Assembly (NCBI GenBank): GCA_015057425.1
Contig: SVEL01000006.1
Location: 1 to 64,000 of the forward strand
Direction: 5' to 3'
From: Lachnospiraceae bacterium
GTDB lineage: Bacteria; Bacillota; Clostridia; Lachnospirales; Lachnospiraceae
DNA length: 64,000 nucleotides
The position numbers and the translations under genes are program-made. Positions 26,200 to 35,360 of this stretch are shown piece after piece. Position 1 is the first letter of the stretch, and the number at the start of each line of letters is the position of its first letter. Under the pieces are notes generated by a model. That model was given only the letters and a program-made list of their open reading frames with translations. It was not told the origin of the DNA and did no database searches.

Positions 26200-26294
26200 T
26201 GTAATAATTCCTTTCTAATTAAATAACAGATACACAGACAGTATATAACAAAATAGCGAATCTTGGAATGGAAAAAATGCTAAAAAATGAAAAA

Positions 26295-26345
26295 TGACAT
26301 TTGTCACTTTAAGTAAGTGACCTGAGACACTGGTTAAGTGACAAA
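26295..26345. promoter_or_regulatory. Repeated operator-like sites before the ABC exporter operon
   Basis: A 12-base palindrome TGACATTTGTCA (26295-26306) overlaps GTCACTT-TAAGT-AAGTGAC (26303-26321). A third AAGTGAC lies at 26336-26342, and TTTGTCACTT (26300-26309) is the exact inverse of AAGTGACAAA (26336-26345). Placement between the two-component genes and the exporter suits an activator site for the NarL-type regulator. Confidence 0.55.
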
Positions 26346-26391
26346 AGATTTATTATTATGGTATCAGGAAAAACAAGGAGGACTAAACATA

Positions 26392-27330
26392 ATGAATAAT
26401 GCGATTGAAGTAAAAAATCTTGTTAAAAGATATAAGGAGATATTGGCACTTGACCATTTTTCGCTTCAGGTTGAAGAAGGAGAGATATTTGGTCTTTTAG
26501 GCCCAAACGGAAGCGGTAAGACGACGACAATAAATTGTATTCTTTCGTTACTTAGTTTTGATAAAGGCGAAATAAAGGTATTTGGAAAGGAAATGCGACC
26601 TGACAGTTACGACATAAAAAAAGATATCGGTGTTGTAATGCAAAATGTTGCTGTATTTGATGAACTTACAGTTTATGAAAATGTAGATTACTTCTGCGGC
26701 CTTTATATAAAGGATAAGGAAACAAGAAAAAAGTATGTTAAGGAAGCTATTGAATTTGTGGGACTTGAGGATTATACAAAGTTTCTTCCGAAAAAGCTTT
26801 CAGGAGGTCTTTTAAGACGACTTAACATAGCATGCGGTATAGCGCACAAACCAAAGCTTATTTTCTTTGATGAGCCGACAGTTGCAGTTGACCCACAGAG
26901 CCGTAACAAGATTCTTGAGGGAATAAAGGAACTTAACAGAAATGGTGCAACCATCGTATATACTTCACATTATATGGAAGAAGTAGAACAGCTTTGTTCC
27001 AAAATCCTTATAATGGATGGTGGGAAAAATGTGGCAATCGGTACAAAAGAAGAACTTAAAAAGATGATTAAGAATACTGAAACCATCACTGTCGAGGTTG
27101 CAGATGTTGATTCGATTAATACGGAAGAGATTAAGGAACTTCCGCATGTATATGCCATAAAGAAGGATGAGAAGAAACTTATTATCAATTGCAGTGGCGG
27201 CAAACACAATGTAGTCAGAGTAATAGATTATTTCCAGGATAGAAATATTTCCATCGGAAGCGTATATTCAGAGCAGCCTACGCTTAATGACGTATTCCTT
27301 GAAATTACCGGAAAAGAACTTAGAGATTAA
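26392..27330 (+). CDS. ABC transporter ATP-binding protein (drug/peptide exporter type)
   Basis: A 312-residue ATPase. Walker A is GPNGSGKT, the signature loop reads LSGGLLRR (a slight variant of LSGGQ), and Walker B is LIFFDEP followed by the H-loop TSHYMEE. The extra C-terminal 90 residues are typical of the ABC-2 exporters for drugs, lantibiotics or sodium. The ATG at 26392 has AAGGAGG 9-15 bases upstream; a GTG at 26338 lies in the operator region and is rejected. It is the first gene of a three-gene operon. Confidence 0.92.
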   Translation: MNNAIEVKNLVKRYKEILALDHFSLQVEEGEIFGLLGPNGSGKTTTINCILSLLSFDKGEIKVFGKEMRPDSYDIKKDIGVVMQNVAVFDELTVYENVDYFCGLYIKDKETRKKYVKEAIEFVGLEDYTKFLPKKLSGGLLRRLNIACGIAHKPKLIFFDEPTVAVDPQSRNKILEGIKELNRNGATIVYTSHYMEEVEQLCSKILIMDGGKNVAIGTKEELKKMIKNTETITVEVADVDSINTEEIKELPHVYAIKKDEKKLIINCSGGKHNVVRVIDYFQDRNISIGSVYSEQPTLNDVFLEITGKELRD

Positions 27331-27341
27331 TGGAGGTGCCT

Positions 27342-28481
27342 ATGTTTATTCACAATTTTAAATATGCCATGAAGACAATGCTGAAAAACAAGACAACATT
27401 GATATGGACGTTTTTGTTTCCTATGGCTTTAGGAACCTTTATGTATTTTGCATTTGGTGATATCTTTGAAAAAGATGCTGTTTTTAATGCGGTTCCCGTC
27501 GCAGTAGTTGAGGTAAATGAAAATGAAAATCTTGAAGCTGTGATTAAGGAATTGGAAAAAGAAGGAGAAGAACAGCTTCTTAAAACAACCTACTTGTCCG
27601 AAGAAGAAGCAAAGAAGGCAATGGACGAAGAAAAAGTTGATGGTATCATATATATAGATGCAGAAGTTAAGTTGGCGGTCCCGACTAATCCATCAAGTGC
27701 CTATAATACCACAATTTTAAAAGCAATACTTGATGAGTATAAAAGACAGGAAAAGATGATTACAGATATTGCTACAGTTAATCCGTCTGCTGTTGATGAT
27801 GCTATAAAGAATATTCAGTCAGAAAAAATCTTTTATACGGAAAAGATTACTTCCAACGGTAATCAGGATGCATATACCAACTATTTTTATGCAATATTTG
27901 CGATGAGTTGTCTGTTTGCATCATTTGGCTCAATTGAGAAAATCGGAAAAATGCAGGCTAATGTAAGTGCTCTTGGTATGAGAAGAAGTCTTTCACCGAA
28001 CTCAAGGTTTGTGACAATAGTTGCAGAATTTTTATCTATTCTTATATCTCAGTTTGTGATGGAAGCAATCGTTCTTCTGTACTTCACTGTATTGGGAGTG
28101 GACTTCGGCAGTAAATACTTACAGATACTTGGAATATTATTTTTTGGTTCATGTATAGGCATATCTATCGGTATAATTATAGGTTCAATTCCGAAACTTT
28201 CTGAAAACGGAAAGCAGGGAATCTGCATAATTATAGGAATGGTGCTTTCCATCATGGCAGACCTTGTTGCGGTAGGTATAAAGTATGCTATTGAATGTAA
28301 TATGCCTATAATCAACAGAATTAATCCGGCAGCATTAATAGTAGATTCATTCTATGCATTAAATATATATGATACCTATGACAGGTATATAAGAAATATG
28401 GCAACACTTGGTACTATGACAGTAGTGCTTATAGTTATCAGTGCATTAATATTAAGGAGGAATAAATATGCAAGTGTTTAA
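27342..28481 (+). CDS. ABC-2 type transporter permease
   Basis: A 379-residue membrane subunit with the ABC-2 exporter topology: helix 1 (about 19-39), a large extracytoplasmic domain (about 45-180) and five helices in the C-terminal half (from YFYAIFAMSCLFASFG). GGAGGT lies six bases before the ATG at 27342. It follows the ATPase by 11 bases and overlaps the next permease by 14. Together with that permease it probably forms a heterodimer. Confidence 0.9.
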   Translation: MFIHNFKYAMKTMLKNKTTLIWTFLFPMALGTFMYFAFGDIFEKDAVFNAVPVAVVEVNENENLEAVIKELEKEGEEQLLKTTYLSEEEAKKAMDEEKVDGIIYIDAEVKLAVPTNPSSAYNTTILKAILDEYKRQEKMITDIATVNPSAVDDAIKNIQSEKIFYTEKITSNGNQDAYTNYFYAIFAMSCLFASFGSIEKIGKMQANVSALGMRRSLSPNSRFVTIVAEFLSILISQFVMEAIVLLYFTVLGVDFGSKYLQILGILFFGSCIGISIGIIIGSIPKLSENGKQGICIIIGMVLSIMADLVAVGIKYAIECNMPIINRINPAALIVDSFYALNIYDTYDRYIRNMATLGTMTVVLIVISALILRRNKYASV

Positions 28482-29622
28482 ATTATATTTTAAAGTTCTT
28501 CGCAAATATATAGGCACAATGATTATGTATGTGGGAATATTTATCGGAATAACTTTAGGCGTAATAGTTCCTCAGGCAGTAAGAAATCAAGAGAAAAATT
28601 ATACAGATGAAAAATGTGACTTTGCTGTGTTTGATTATGATGAAAGTATACTCAGTAAAGCATTAACAGCTTATCTTGAAACGACACATAATCTTAAAGT
28701 TATAAAAAATGACAACAAAGAGACTATTCAGGATGAACTTTATATTATGAATATTCACAGCGTAATCAGAATAAATGAAGGCTTTGAAGAAGCATTTAAA
28801 ACGGGTAAGGTTGAGGAATTTCTTGAGACATACGTTATCCCGGGCACAATTACGGCAACCTTATTTGAGCAGAATCTTAACAGCTATTTATCTGTTGTAA
28901 ATACATACATAGCGGCAGGATTTAGTGTGGATGAGGCAACAAAGAAAGCTGACGAGGTTGCAAAAACTTCAACAGAAATCATTGAAAATGACGAAAAAGC
29001 AAAAGCAGAAAGTGCGTTAAGTATTTATTTTAAATATGCATCATGGGTATTTATAGCAATGTGCGTAAGTGGTATAACAGTAGTGCTTATAGCGCTTAAT
29101 AAGAAGGAATTACGAAACAGAATAGAATGTTCAGCTTACAAATTTGTTAAGATGAATATGGAAATCGTTTTAGGAGTTGTCGTAACAGGAGTTATTATAT
29201 GTGCAGTATTTGTTGTGGCGGCATTAATAGTATTTCCGGAACAAATGCTTGAACCTAAAGCGGTACTTTATGTACTTAATGCATTATGCATAATGGCAGT
29301 TGCTTTAGCCATAACATTCTTTATAAGTAAAGTTACTGATAAAGTACCTGTAATATCACTTATGTCAAATGTTATAGGCCTTGGAATGGCTTTCCTTTGC
29401 GGTGTATTCGTACCTATGGAATTTTTAAGTGATACGGTCATCAAGGTAGCACGTTTTATGCCGGTATACTGGAATATAAAAGCTTTGCAGATTATTGACG
29501 GTATTCAGGAAGGAAGCGTTGGAACAATATTCTCATATATGGGTATCCAGATTCTCTTTGCAGTGGCAATCCTTTGCATTGGTATGATTATCGCACGCAG
29601 AAAAAGAGTGACATATTCATAA
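28468..29622 (+). CDS. ABC-2 type transporter permease
   Basis: A 384-residue second permease with the same layout: one N-terminal helix (about 17-35), a large external domain and a C-terminal block of helices, with the GVFVPMEFLSDTVIKVARFMP segment common in ABC-2 drug exporters. Its ATG lies inside the end of the first permease gene, behind AAGGAGG. It closes the operon. A role in self-protection or efflux of a membrane-active compound is inferred from the adjacent kinase/regulator pair. Confidence 0.9.
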   Translation: MQVFKLYFKVLRKYIGTMIMYVGIFIGITLGVIVPQAVRNQEKNYTDEKCDFAVFDYDESILSKALTAYLETTHNLKVIKNDNKETIQDELYIMNIHSVIRINEGFEEAFKTGKVEEFLETYVIPGTITATLFEQNLNSYLSVVNTYIAAGFSVDEATKKADEVAKTSTEIIENDEKAKAESALSIYFKYASWVFIAMCVSGITVVLIALNKKELRNRIECSAYKFVKMNMEIVLGVVVTGVIICAVFVVAALIVFPEQMLEPKAVLYVLNALCIMAVALAITFFISKVTDKVPVISLMSNVIGLGMAFLCGVFVPMEFLSDTVIKVARFMPVYWNIKALQIIDGIQEGSVGTIFSYMGIQILFAVAILCIGMIIARRKRVTYS

Positions 29623-29632
29623 AAGAATGAGC

Positions 29633-29661
29633 TTGTAGATACGTCAGGTTTACGATATAAT
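29633..29661 (+). promoter_or_regulatory. Sigma-A-type promoter for the HAD-DUF2752 gene
   Basis: TTGTAG (29633-29638), a 17-base spacer and TATAAT (29656-29661), about 45 bases before the start codon. Confidence 0.65.
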
Positions 29662-29709
29662 GATTCAGTATAAAATTTAGTAATATGTGGATACCATACC
29701 GGAGGAAAT

Positions 29710-30879
29710 ATGTCTGACAGAGTATATAAAGCAGTTGTTTTTGATATGGACGGAGTTATTTTTGACTCGGAAAAGTGCGTATTGGAAAGCTGGAAGGAAG
29801 TAGCTGGGAAACATAATATAGAAAATGTGGAAAGTGTTTTTGTAAAGTGTCTTGGAACAAATTATGATGAAACAAAGAAAAAGTTCCTTGATTATTACGG
29901 AGATGATTTTCCATATGATGAATATAAAAAGGAATGCTCTGCAATATATCATTTAAGATATGATGATGGCCGATTACCTATGAAAAAAGGGATAAGAGAG
30001 TTGCTTTCGTATCTGAAAGAACAGGGATATCTGATAGGACTGGCATCTTCAACGAGGCTTGCAGTTATAGAGCATCAGCTAAAGGCAGCTGGGATATATG
30101 ATTATTTCGATAATCTGACAAGCGGTGATATGCTTAAAAAAAGCAAGCCCGAGCCTGATATATATCTTATGGCATGCGAAAATTTAGGTGTAAAGCCTGA
30201 AGAGGCTATAGCCATAGAAGATTCTTATAATGGTGTACGGGCAGCTTATAGGGCGGGGATGTGTTCTGTCATGGTTCCTGATATGGTAGCACCTGATGAA
30301 GAAATGAAATCTATATCATCATATATATTTAATAGCTTGATTGAGATGAAAGAATGGTTTGAAGAAAGTGGAAAGTTAATGAAAAGTACTGGTGATAAAA
30401 TACTAATAAATGATAAGCCTGAGAAAAATAAGGGCATAGTCAGCCGGACAATTGATTTTTTAAGTGATTTTCTTGAAAAAGATGTTGAACACTGTTTGTA
30501 CTGGGTGAGCATATTTATTGTAATTATTATGGCAATATTTTTTCCTATAATGATATTTGCCTCTGAGTATATGTCGAGCCAGGGAGTTCAAACATGTATG
30601 ATGAAAGAAATGTGGGGAATTCCCTGTCCGGGATGCGGTGGTACAAGAGCAGTATATGCATTACTTAAAGGGAAAATATTTACAAGTATATACTATCATG
30701 CCCTTGTGCCTTATACTGTTGTAATGTATGCAATATTTTTTATTACACAGACATTGCAGAGAATTACAAAAGGCAAGATAAAAGGAATGAAGTATAGAAA
30801 TTGGTATTTCATAGTAGCACTTGTAATTTTAGTGGTTCAGTTTGTTCTGAAATTGGCAGTTCCCGGATATAATATATAA
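29710..30879 (+). CDS. HAD hydrolase fused to a DUF2752 membrane domain
   Basis: A 389-residue fusion. Residues 1-215 are a beta-phosphoglucomutase-like HAD phosphatase/mutase: FDMDGVIFDS with nucleophile D12 and D14, SSTR, K146 in KSKPEP, and IEDS with D171. A polar linker (215-260) leads to a membrane part with helices at about 263-283, 333-349 and 365-384, and the DUF2752 signature CPGCGGTRA at 306-314. DUF2752 is normally a separate small membrane protein, and its role is unknown. GGAGG precedes the ATG and the reading frame is continuous. The next gene, a small membrane protein, is separate, with its own promoter. Confidence 0.88.
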   Translation: MSDRVYKAVVFDMDGVIFDSEKCVLESWKEVAGKHNIENVESVFVKCLGTNYDETKKKFLDYYGDDFPYDEYKKECSAIYHLRYDDGRLPMKKGIRELLSYLKEQGYLIGLASSTRLAVIEHQLKAAGIYDYFDNLTSGDMLKKSKPEPDIYLMACENLGVKPEEAIAIEDSYNGVRAAYRAGMCSVMVPDMVAPDEEMKSISSYIFNSLIEMKEWFEESGKLMKSTGDKILINDKPEKNKGIVSRTIDFLSDFLEKDVEHCLYWVSIFIVIIMAIFFPIMIFASEYMSSQGVQTCMMKEMWGIPCPGCGGTRAVYALLKGKIFTSIYYHALVPYTVVMYAIFFITQTLQRITKGKIKGMKYRNWYFIVALVILVVQFVLKLAVPGYNI

Positions 30880-30896
30880 ACTTATAAAACTTTAGC

Positions 30897-30924
30897 TTGA
30901 TAAATAAATAAAATGTGCTACAAT
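30897..30924 (+). promoter_or_regulatory. Sigma-A-type promoter
   Basis: TTGATA (30897-30902), a 16-base spacer and TACAAT (30919-30924), about 33 bases before the gene at 30957. Confidence 0.6.
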
Positions 30925-30956
30925 GTATCTATATTTGATTATGAAAGGAGAAAGTT

Positions 30957-31301
30957 ATGGATAACAATATGAATAATAACCAGTATGATGATGAAGCTTT
31001 AAGAAGCAGTAAAAATACTGTAAGAACATTTATAAAGTTAGCCTTTATATTTGGTATAGTAGGAATTGCCTTGGCAGCTTGCGGCGGTGGCGGTCTTCCA
31101 TTTGCTGTAGCATCAATAGTATTTGTCACATTAGCAAACAAGCGTATGCAGGAATATCCTCAGATTGTGCCGGATTTAGAATCTGAATTAGGCAAGCTTA
31201 ATACAGCAAAGACTCTTTCAATTATAAGCTTTGTTGTTATAGCACTTTGGGTTGTATGCGGATGCGGACTTGGTTTCATGATTGGATTCATGGGCGCATA
31301 A
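30957..31301 (+). CDS. Small two-helix membrane protein (CD225/DUF4190-like)
   Basis: A 114-residue protein with an Asn/Asp-rich N-terminus, a first helix (about 28-62, including LAACGGGGLPFAVASIV), a polar loop with SELGKLNTAKTLSIISF, and a second helix ending in GLGFMIGFMGA. The order helix-loop-AK-helix recalls CD225/dispanin-type or DUF4190 proteins that often sit near DUF2752 genes, as here. I cannot assign a function. GAAAGGAG precedes the ATG and a terminator follows. Confidence 0.7.
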   Translation: MDNNMNNNQYDDEALRSSKNTVRTFIKLAFIFGIVGIALAACGGGGLPFAVASIVFVTLANKRMQEYPQIVPDLESELGKLNTAKTLSIISFVVIALWVVCGCGLGFMIGFMGA

Positions 31302-31325
31302 TTGTATCTGAATATACATAATAAA

Positions 31326-31355
31326 AAGAATCTCGCCAGGGAGATTCTTTTTTTA
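31326..31355. terminator. Bidirectional rho-independent terminator
   Basis: AGAATCTC (31327-31334) pairs with GAGATTCT (31341-31348) across a six-base loop, with A-run and T-run flanks. It serves the small membrane gene (plus) and mnmA (minus). The hairpin and the following ATTGCT..GCAATACC resemble parts of the repeat at 19905-20045. Confidence 0.85.
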
Positions 31356-31373
31356 TTGCTCTGCAATACCGGT

Positions 31374-32438
31374 TTATATGATTGTTCCACCGCCTACCAC
31401 ATAATCTGAATCATAGAAAACTACGGCTTGTCCCGGAGTTATGGCACGAACCGGTTCATCAAAGGTACATTCTATAAGGTCGTTATCAATCATTTTTATG
31501 GTACATGGAGCACCTTTATGATTGTATCTTATTTTTGCGGTTACGCGCATTTCAGTGGTAAGATTGTCTATAGACATAAAGTTAATTCTGTCTGCATATA
31601 ATGTGCGACTGAAAATATCATCATTTTCTCCGATAACTACTTCATTAGTCTCCGGTTTGACTTTAACAACAAATACAGGATGGCCCATACTGAGACCTAA
31701 GCCCTTTCTTTGACCGACTGTATAGTGGATGATACCATTGTGCTGTCCTAAGATATTTCCTTTTGTATCTACGAAATTGCCGGGAACAGCGTCTTTGCCT
31801 GAATATTCTTTTATAAATCCTGCATAATCTCCATCGGGAACAAAACAGATGTCCATACTGTCAGGCTTTGCTGCAATAGGAAGCTTAAGGTCGGCAGCGA
31901 TGGCACGAACCTGATCCTTTGTATAATTGCCAAGTGGCATTATAGTATGTGCAAGCTGCTCCTGAGTCAGATTATACAATGCGTAAGTCTGGTCTTTTGT
32001 GGCAGTGACAGAGTTTTTAATTGAATATCTGCCATTAGGAAGCTTATCTATGCCGGCATAATGTCCTGTGGCAACAAAGTCAGCTCCCAGTTCTTTGCAT
32101 CTTTTAAGAAGAGCCTCCCACTTTATAAAACGGTTACATACAGTGCATGGGTTAGGAGTCCTTCCTTTAAAATATTCGTCTATAAAATAAGAAATAATAT
32201 TTTCTTTGAATTCATCTCTGAAATTTAAGACATAGTAAGGAATTTCAAGTTTTTCAGCTACAGCTTTAGCATCATTAATGGCAGAGATATTTTCTTCATT
32301 GTCAGATGAATAATCGTCCTGCCATATCTGCATTGTAACACCGATTACGTCATATCCCTGTTCTTTTAAAAGATAAGCGGCAACAGATGAATCTACACCG
32401 CCGGATAAGCCTACTACAACTTTCTTCTTTTCACTCAT
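31374..32438 (-). CDS. mnmA: tRNA-specific 2-thiouridylase MnmA
   Basis: A 354-residue enzyme that thiolates U34 of Lys, Glu and Gln tRNAs. The ATP-pyrophosphatase loop is GLSGGVDSSVAAYLL near the start. The two catalytic cysteines are in GRTPNPCTVCN and PDSMDICFVP. VGQRKGLGLSMGHP is also characteristic. The ATG at 32438 has GGAG seven bases upstream, which rules out an in-frame TTG at 32450. It is monocistronic. No cysteine desulfurase gene is adjacent. Confidence 0.96.
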   Translation of the reverse strand: MSEKKKVVVGLSGGVDSSVAAYLLKEQGYDVIGVTMQIWQDDYSSDNEENISAINDAKAVAEKLEIPYYVLNFRDEFKENIISYFIDEYFKGRTPNPCTVCNRFIKWEALLKRCKELGADFVATGHYAGIDKLPNGRYSIKNSVTATKDQTYALYNLTQEQLAHTIMPLGNYTKDQVRAIAADLKLPIAAKPDSMDICFVPDGDYAGFIKEYSGKDAVPGNFVDTKGNILGQHNGIIHYTVGQRKGLGLSMGHPVFVVKVKPETNEVVIGENDDIFSRTLYADRINFMSIDNLTTEMRVTAKIRYNHKGAPCTIKMIDNDLIECTFDEPVRAITPGQAVVFYDSDYVVGGGTII

Positions 32439-32489
32439 ACAATTCTCCAATCTGAAACTGTTTGATATAAATGTTACAGTTGCACAAAT

Positions 32490-32518
32490 ATATTAACATT
32501 GCAGATGTTTGAATGCAA
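32490..32518 (-). promoter_or_regulatory. Promoter for mnmA
   Basis: On the minus strand TTGCAT (32513-32518) and TAATAT (32490-32495) are 17 bases apart, about 50 bases before the start codon. Confidence 0.5.
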
Positions 32519-32636
32519 GCATAAAACTAATTATGGTTATAAATGGCTAATTAATGTCTGCATTGACAAACCGTAATATAGTAATTTAAAATTCATATAT
32601 TAAATAGAATTGTTGCAAACATGAATGGAGAATAAG

Positions 32637-33590
32637 GTGAAAGAAAATATAAAAACATACAGTAAAGAAAATGACATACAAACAGAAAAGTGTACACAAA
32701 AAGAGGATGTAAAGATAGCTTTTAAAGTGTCTTATGTAAGCATTATAGTAAATGCTGTTTTGACAATAGGAAAATTTATGGCAGGTATATTTGCTCATTC
32801 AGGTGCAATGATATCAGATGCCGTACATTCTGCATCAGATATATTCAGTACAATTATAGTTATGATTGGCGTGAAAATATCAGGAAAAGAACCGGATGAA
32901 CAGCATCAGTACGGACACGAAAGACTTGAGTGTGTGGCAGCCATAGTGCTTGCTGTTATACTTTTTGAAACAGGTGTAACCATAGGGCTTGGCGGAATTA
33001 AGACTATCTTGGGCGGAAATTACCATGAGCTTACAGTTCCGGGAATGATGGCGCTTATTGCGGCAATTGTCTCCATAGTTGTAAAAGAATGGATGTATTG
33101 GTACACAAGAGGAGCAGCGAAAAAAATTAATTCAGGTGCACTTATGGCAGATGCTTGGCACCATCGTTCAGATGCACTGTCATCTGTAGGTGCTTTATTA
33201 GGTATAGGTGGTGCAATGCTTGGATTTCCTGTTATGGACTCTGTGGCAAGTGTATTAATCAGTGTATTTATTTTAAAGGCAGCTATAGATATATTCTGTG
33301 ATGCCATTAATAAGATGGTAGACAGAGCATGTGATAAGGAAACAGTTTTACGTATCAGTGAAATTGTACTTAAGAATGATGAAATAAAAAGTATAGACAG
33401 TTTACAGACACGTATGTTCGGCAATAAAATATATGTAGATATGGAAATTTCGCTGGATGGCAACATGACACTTACAGAAAGCCACGAGATAGCTGAAGAT
33501 ATACATTTATCTATTGAAAAGGAATTTCCGACAGTAAAGCATTGTATGGTACACGTAAATCCTGTAACGGAGGAAGAAAAAAATTCTTGA
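32637..33590 (+). CDS. Cation diffusion facilitator family metal transporter
   Basis: A 317-residue CDF-type exporter of divalent cations. Membrane metal sites are visible as HSGAMISDAVHSASD and DAWHHRSDALSS, followed by a cytoplasmic C-terminal domain (KSIDSLQTRMFGNKIYVDMEISLD). Metal choice (Zn, Fe, Mn or Co) cannot be settled by eye. The start is uncertain: GTG at 32637 has GGAG six bases upstream, while the in-frame ATG at 32625 has no ribosome site and itself contains that GGAG. Confidence 0.92.
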   Translation: MKENIKTYSKENDIQTEKCTQKEDVKIAFKVSYVSIIVNAVLTIGKFMAGIFAHSGAMISDAVHSASDIFSTIIVMIGVKISGKEPDEQHQYGHERLECVAAIVLAVILFETGVTIGLGGIKTILGGNYHELTVPGMMALIAAIVSIVVKEWMYWYTRGAAKKINSGALMADAWHHRSDALSSVGALLGIGGAMLGFPVMDSVASVLISVFILKAAIDIFCDAINKMVDRACDKETVLRISEIVLKNDEIKSIDSLQTRMFGNKIYVDMEISLDGNMTLTESHEIAEDIHLSIEKEFPTVKHCMVHVNPVTEEEKNS

Positions 33591-33614
33591 AAATATTAAT
33601 ATTCGTGTTATACT
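33587..33614 (+). promoter_or_regulatory. Promoter for asnA
   Basis: TTGAAA (33587-33592), a 16-base spacer and TATACT (33609-33614), overlapping the stop of the CDF gene. Confidence 0.6.
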
Positions 33615-33661
33615 TTAATTTGTTATAAAAATTAAAAGTTTTTGAAAGGAATGGTAAGTAT

Positions 33662-34672
33662 ATGAGCAAAATAGTTATACCAAAGAATTATTCCTCAGCA
33701 CTTAACCTCCATGATACACAGGAGGGAATCAAAGTTGTTAAGGATTTCTTCCAGAATTTATTGTCAGAAAGATTAAACCTTTTAAGAGTAACGGCGCCGC
33801 TTTTTGTTGATCCGGCATCAGGACTTAATGATAACTTAAACGGTGTGGAAAGACCGGTATCTTTTGGAATAAAGGAACAGGATGATTACGAAGCAGAAGT
33901 AGTACATTCTCTTGCAAAATGGAAAAGATATGCATTGAAGAAGTATAGCTTTATGCCGGGCGAAGGCCTTTATACGGATATGAACGCTATCAGAAGAGAC
34001 GAAGATACAGATAACATTCACTCTATCTTTGTAGATCAGTGGGACTGGGAAAAGATTATTACTAAAGAAGAAAGAAATATAGAAACTCTTAAGCAGACTG
34101 TAAGAGATGTATATAAAGTTCTTAGAAAGACAGAGAAGTATTTGTCTATTAAGTATGATTATATAGAGGAAATTCTTCCGCATGATATTTTCTTTATTAC
34201 ATCAGAAGAATTACTTGAGATGTTTCCTGATTCTACACCGAAGGAAAGAGAATACTATATTACAAAGGCTAAAGGCGCAGTTTGTCTTATGCAGATAGGT
34301 GATAAGCTTTCAAATGGCGAACCACATGACGGCAGAGCACCTGACTATGATGACTGGCAGTTAAATGCAGATATTCTTATTTATTATCCTGTACTTGATA
34401 TTGCACTTGAAATATCATCTATGGGTATCAGAGTAGATGAAGAGTCTATAATCAGCCAGCTTAAAAAAGCAGGCTGCGAAGACAGAGCAGAGCTTCCTTT
34501 CCAGAAGGCTGTTATAGAAAAGGAACTTCCTTATACTATTGGCGGAGGTATCGGACAGTCGCGTATATGTATGTTTTTCCTTAGAAAGGCACATATCGGA
34601 GAAGTACAGTCATCGTTGTGGCCGAAGGCAGATTTGGAACTTGCCCGCGAAAACGGTATACAAATATTATAA
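33662..34672 (+). CDS. asnA: Aspartate-ammonia ligase AsnA
   Basis: A 336-residue ammonia-dependent asparagine synthetase, close to the usual 330. Family signatures include LLRVTAPLFVDPASGLNDNLNGVERPV at 41-67, GLYTDMNAIRRDED, HSIFVDQWDWE, and the class II aminoacyl-tRNA-synthetase-like ending TIGGGIGQSRICMF. It makes asparagine from aspartate, ammonia and ATP, forming AMP. GAAAGGA precedes the ATG, and it has its own promoter. The cyclophilin gene follows by 16 bases and is probably in the same transcript. Confidence 0.97.
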   Translation: MSKIVIPKNYSSALNLHDTQEGIKVVKDFFQNLLSERLNLLRVTAPLFVDPASGLNDNLNGVERPVSFGIKEQDDYEAEVVHSLAKWKRYALKKYSFMPGEGLYTDMNAIRRDEDTDNIHSIFVDQWDWEKIITKEERNIETLKQTVRDVYKVLRKTEKYLSIKYDYIEEILPHDIFFITSEELLEMFPDSTPKEREYYITKAKGAVCLMQIGDKLSNGEPHDGRAPDYDDWQLNADILIYYPVLDIALEISSMGIRVDEESIISQLKKAGCEDRAELPFQKAVIEKELPYTIGGGIGQSRICMFFLRKAHIGEVQSSLWPKADLELARENGIQIL

Positions 34673-34688
34673 TTTATAGGAGAGAAAA

Positions 34689-35309
34689 ATGAATTTTATT
34701 AAGAAACATAAGGTTGATATTGCAATTATTGTGGCTATAGTGCTTTTCCTTGGGGCGCTTGTTCTTGTACTTAGAGATGATAAGGAAAAGGACAGTGGTG
34801 TAAAGGTTTCGGGAAAGTACAATGCAGAAATTGAAATTGAAAATTACGGAACCATCAAGCTTGAACTTGATGCAGACATTGCACCTATTACAGTTGCAAA
34901 CTTTATAAAGCTTGCAGAGGACGGATTTTATGATGGTCTTACATTCCATAGAATCATTGAAGGATTTATGATGCAGGGTGGAGATCCTGATGGAAACGGA
35001 ACCGGCGGCTCCAATGAAAAAATCGTAGGTGAATTTGCTGCCAACGGTATAAAAAATGACTTAAGTCACAAACGAGGCGTAATCTCTATGGCACGTGCAA
35101 ATTCATATAACAGTGCCAGCTCACAGTTCTTTATCGTTCATGAAGATAGCAGTAGGTCACTTGACGGACTGTATGCGGCATTTGGCGTAGTAACCGAAGG
35201 TATGGAAATAGTTGATAAGATATGTGAAGAAACACCGGTAGAAGACGGAAATGGTACAGTATTGCCACAGAACCAGCCAAAAATCAAAACTATTAAGATT
35301 ATAAAGTAA
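34689..35309 (+). CDS. Membrane-anchored cyclophilin-type peptidyl-prolyl isomerase
   Basis: A 206-residue protein. A membrane helix (about 9-28) anchors an extracytoplasmic cyclophilin domain with FHRIIEGFMMQGGDPDGNGTG and SSQFFIVHED, which include the catalytic Arg and the proline-binding groove residues. It should help fold secreted proteins outside the membrane. GGAGAG precedes the ATG, 16 bases after asnA. A terminator follows. Confidence 0.94.
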   Translation: MNFIKKHKVDIAIIVAIVLFLGALVLVLRDDKEKDSGVKVSGKYNAEIEIENYGTIKLELDADIAPITVANFIKLAEDGFYDGLTFHRIIEGFMMQGGDPDGNGTGGSNEKIVGEFAANGIKNDLSHKRGVISMARANSYNSASSQFFIVHEDSSRSLDGLYAAFGVVTEGMEIVDKICEETPVEDGNGTVLPQNQPKIKTIKIIK

Positions 35310-35329
35310 ATTTAACAGTAGATATTAAT

Positions 35330-35360
35330 AAAACCGTCACAGCAATGTGGCGGTTTTATT
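35330..35360. terminator. Bidirectional rho-independent terminator
   Basis: An 11-base stem (35330-35340 with 35347-35357) with one G-T pair, loop AGCAAT and T/A flanks. It lies between the convergent cyclophilin gene and the gene at 35356. Confidence 0.85.
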
